DNA of 6,343 bases from an uncultured Clostridia bacterium. GTDB lineage: Bacteria > Bacillota > Clostridia > Oscillospirales > Acutalibacteraceae. The position numbers were made by a program, and so were the translations under genes. The stretch covers positions 1 through 6,343 of the forward strand of contig CAMOCU010000063.1 of the NCBI GenBank assembly GCA_946610835.1. The letters run 5' to 3'. Under the pieces are notes generated by a model. That model saw nothing but the letters and a program-made list of their open reading frames with translations. It did no database searches and was not told the DNA's origin. Below are positions 4,375 to 6,343 of the stretch, piece after piece (position 1 is the stretch's first letter; every line of letters starts with the position of its first letter).

Positions 4375-6343
4375 ATGAAAACAACCATACAAAAGCGCCT
4401 GCTTGCGCTGTTTTTGATTGCCGCGCTGTTTGCGCCTGCTTTTGCTGTGCGCGCGGCGGGAGCCGAGGAATTTGTCTGTGAAAAATCGGCGCAGGCGCAG
4501 CCGGACGGAACGTACCGCATCATGCTCAAAGCGTATCAGACCGGTTATGTCGCACCCACGGACGTGGTGCTGGTGCTGGATGTTTCCGGCAGTATGGAAC
4601 ACAGCACGCCCGTGCCGACCGACCAGATTGACCCGGCCAAGGATTACTACATCCGCTACCGCCACGAAATTGTGGTGGACGGCACGCCGGGCATTAAAGA
4701 GGACAACATTCGCGTATACAACACCGCCGAACCCGGCGAAACGCCCGTGTGGACAGCCGTGCTGGAGCCGGGGCAGGCGCCCGTGCGTGTCTATCCTGCC
4801 GGCAGCGGCGCAGAAACGGAGTACACGTTTTACACCGGTGCGATGGATGCGCTGCGCAAAGCAGCCGGCGATTTCGTCGATTCCGTTGCACAGAATGCCC
4901 GCCAGACGGGTGCGGCACATCGGATTGCCGTGGTCGAGTTTTCTGCGCCGACCGCCAAGGGCGAGGCGCTCTGCACGCATGAAAACAGCTTTTACGCCAA
5001 CATTCTTTCCGGCAACGGCACGCGCGCCGGCGCGCTGGTTTCCGCCACGCAGGAGCAGGCGCAGCTGCACGATATTTTTTCCTCGCTGACCGCCGCCGGG
5101 CCGACCTATTCCGACGATGCGCTCGCACAGGCGCAGGCTATCCTTACGCCGGACAGCACGCGCCACCAGCTGGTCGTTCTGTTCACGGACGGCGGCCCCG
5201 GTTCATACGGCTGGGAGCACGACAACGATTCCTCTGCGCTGGCCACGGCCGACGCCGCAATTGCCGCTGCCGCCCGGATGAAAGCGCAGGGCGTGCGTAT
5301 CTACACCATCGGCGTGTTCAACGAAGAGAACCTGACCGGAGAAGTGGGGCAGAAAAACCGCACATATCTCGGCTGCATTTCTTCCGACTATCCCGCCGCG
5401 GTTTCCATGGAATCGCCCGGCACACAGAGCGCGAACCGATATTGCTCTATCGGCGATCTGCAGATGGATCTGAGCGGCGCGTTTGCGGACATTTCCGCCG
5501 TGATCGGTGTGCCGGTGGAGAGCGCGCAGGTGCTGGATACGGTATCCGACTGCTTTTATCTGACCGATGCGCAGCAGCAGGCGCTGCGGCAGGCATATCC
5601 CGGCGTGCAGATTCTTGAAAACGCCGACGGAACAACGACCATTCGTTGGGACGACCGTGACTTTCCGCTTGTGGCCGTGCTGCCGGACGGCACGCCTGCA
5701 TCCGCGCAGGATGAGAATATTTTTATCATGACATTCGACGTCACGGCGCGGGATACGCTGCTGGGCGGCCAAGGCATCCAAACCAACACAGGCGACTGCG
5801 GCGTTTTTGCCGACGGTGTGCGGCTGGCGTCGTTTGCTGCGCCGGCGGTGGATGTGCCGGTCAACACAGCAAAACTTGCCGATTTGTTCGCGGTGCAGCC
5901 GCTGACGGTCTACGCCGGACAAACGGTGCGTGCGCGGGATCTGTATACCGATCTGTCCGATGCTGTACAGGCTCCCGGCGCAGAGATTGCCTACCATGTA
6001 ACGGATGCGCAAGGCGCGGCGTTTACAACCGGCGTTCTGCAGGAAAGCACGGATTTCACCGTCATGGTGCAGGTGCGCATCGGCGGCGAAACATATACGC
6101 ATGAAAAAACTGTCCGTGTGCAGGTGCAGCCGGATCTGCCGCAAGCGCTCACGCTCACAAGTCTGCCGAAGAAGCTGGAATACTTCACGGGCGACGCGCT
6201 CGATACAACAGGACTTGCCGCGCAGATTCGGTATCTCAGCGGCAAAACGCAGGCGCTGACAGCCGCGGACTGGACGGTCACGCCCGCAACGCTTTCCAAG
6301 GCCGGCACGCAAACCGTGACCGTTTCCGCCAAGGGGCTTGCGG
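4375..6343 (+). CDS. Secreted von Willebrand factor A domain protein with Big_3-type Ig domain (3' end outside window)
   Basis: The frame is open from ATG 4375 to the window edge (656 codons, no stop). A GGGGTGG at 4363-4369 is the likely ribosome-binding site. A signal peptide (MKTTIQKR, hydrophobic core about 9-24, cleavage near 27-30) predicts export. The vWA domain has a complete MIDAS metal site: DVSGS (Asp69, Ser71, Ser73), Thr244 in GPTYSDDAL and Asp272 in LFTDGG. About 80 residues (75-155) are inserted between the DxSxS strand and the first helix (156-175). Cys334 and Cys357, in a loop at the end of the vWA domain, could form a disulfide. Residues about 385-500 look like a beta-sandwich (SDCFYL, TTTIRWDD, QTNTGDCGVF) of the kind that follows vWA in clostridial surface proteins. 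About 503-586 is a further beta-rich segment. From about 591 a Big_3-like bacterial Ig domain begins (LPKKLEYFTGDALDTTGL). Such proteins act as adhesins or pilus tips. Whether it ends in a sortase signal cannot be seen. The upstream HAD gene is probably in the same operon. Confidence 0.9.
   Translation, partial: MKTTIQKRLLALFLIAALFAPAFAVRAAGAEEFVCEKSAQAQPDGTYRIMLKAYQTGYVAPTDVVLVLDVSGSMEHSTPVPTDQIDPAKDYYIRYRHEIVVDGTPGIKEDNIRVYNTAEPGETPVWTAVLEPGQAPVRVYPAGSGAETEYTFYTGAMDALRKAAGDFVDSVAQNARQTGAAHRIAVVEFSAPTAKGEALCTHENSFYANILSGNGTRAGALVSATQEQAQLHDIFSSLTAAGPTYSDDALAQAQAILTPDSTRHQLVVLFTDGGPGSYGWEHDNDSSALATADAAIAAAARMKAQGVRIYTIGVFNEENLTGEVGQKNRTYLGCISSDYPAAVSMESPGTQSANRYCSIGDLQMDLSGAFADISAVIGVPVESAQVLDTVSDCFYLTDAQQQALRQAYPGVQILENADGTTTIRWDDRDFPLVAVLPDGTPASAQDENIFIMTFDVTARDTLLGGQGIQTNTGDCGVFADGVRLASFAAPAVDVPVNTAKLADLFAVQPLTVYAGQTVRARDLYTDLSDAVQAPGAEIAYHVTDAQGAAFTTGVLQESTDFTVMVQVRIGGETYTHEKTVRVQVQPDLPQALTLTSLPKKLEYFTGDALDTTGLAAQIRYLSGKTQALTAADWTVTPATLSKAGTQTVTVSAKGLA

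Noticed and set aside
5203..6312. Long open frame on the minus strand (369 codons) opposite the vWA gene
   Set aside because: It is a shadow of the GC-rich vWA coding frame. The translation is Arg/His/Cys-rich with no recognisable domain, while the + frame encodes a clear signal peptide, MIDAS site and Ig domain.

Overview
The window looks like a chromosomal segment from a GC-rich, Gram-positive member of the Clostridia, probably a gut Oscillospiraceae-type organism. The evidence is a class B sortase, an SPKTG-type sorting signal, a clostridial-style LCP protein (GQAD and IPRDT motifs), sigma-A-like promoters and strong intrinsic terminators. The genus cannot be fixed from sequence alone. All recognisable genes are on the + strand.

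Layout. (1) 1-351 is the 3' end of a dGTPase-like HD-family phosphohydrolase gene. (2) 348-516 is a compact element with 22-bp terminal inverted repeats that abuts, and overlaps by four bases, the stop codon of that gene. It resembles a non-autonomous MITE. (3) 517-730 is intergenic DNA with a set of small hairpins and a near-consensus promoter (651-679). (4) 731-3689 is a cell-envelope cassette: a very small Pro/Thr/Ser/Gly-rich secreted protein ending in an SPKTG sorting signal, an intrinsic terminator, a class B sortase, and a LytR-CpsA-Psr (LCP) protein overlapping the sortase gene by 17 nt. The LCP protein carries an unusual cytoplasmic tail of seven His/Ser-rich 13-residue repeats plus a polyhistidine run. 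A strong terminator closes the cassette at 3703-3733. (5) 3753-6343 is a second transcription unit: a promoter placed so close to its gene that the mRNA is probably leaderless, a HAD-family phosphatase, and, 16 nt later, a secreted von Willebrand A (vWA) domain protein that runs off the right edge.

How the parts may work together. The sortase is the obvious candidate to anchor the SPKTG protein next to it. LCP enzymes transfer glycopolymers to peptidoglycan or, in Actinomyces oris, to a sortase-anchored protein. The gene order therefore suggests a wall-anchored, possibly glycosylated linker peptide with its own anchoring and glycan-transfer enzymes. The terminator between substrate and sortase would make the substrate much more abundant than the enzymes. 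The vWA protein is a surface or secreted adhesin-like protein and could be another sortase client, but its C-terminus is outside the window. The points most worth a second look are the substrate-sortase-LCP cassette, the repeat tail of the LCP protein, the MITE-like element, and the leaderless HAD transcript.
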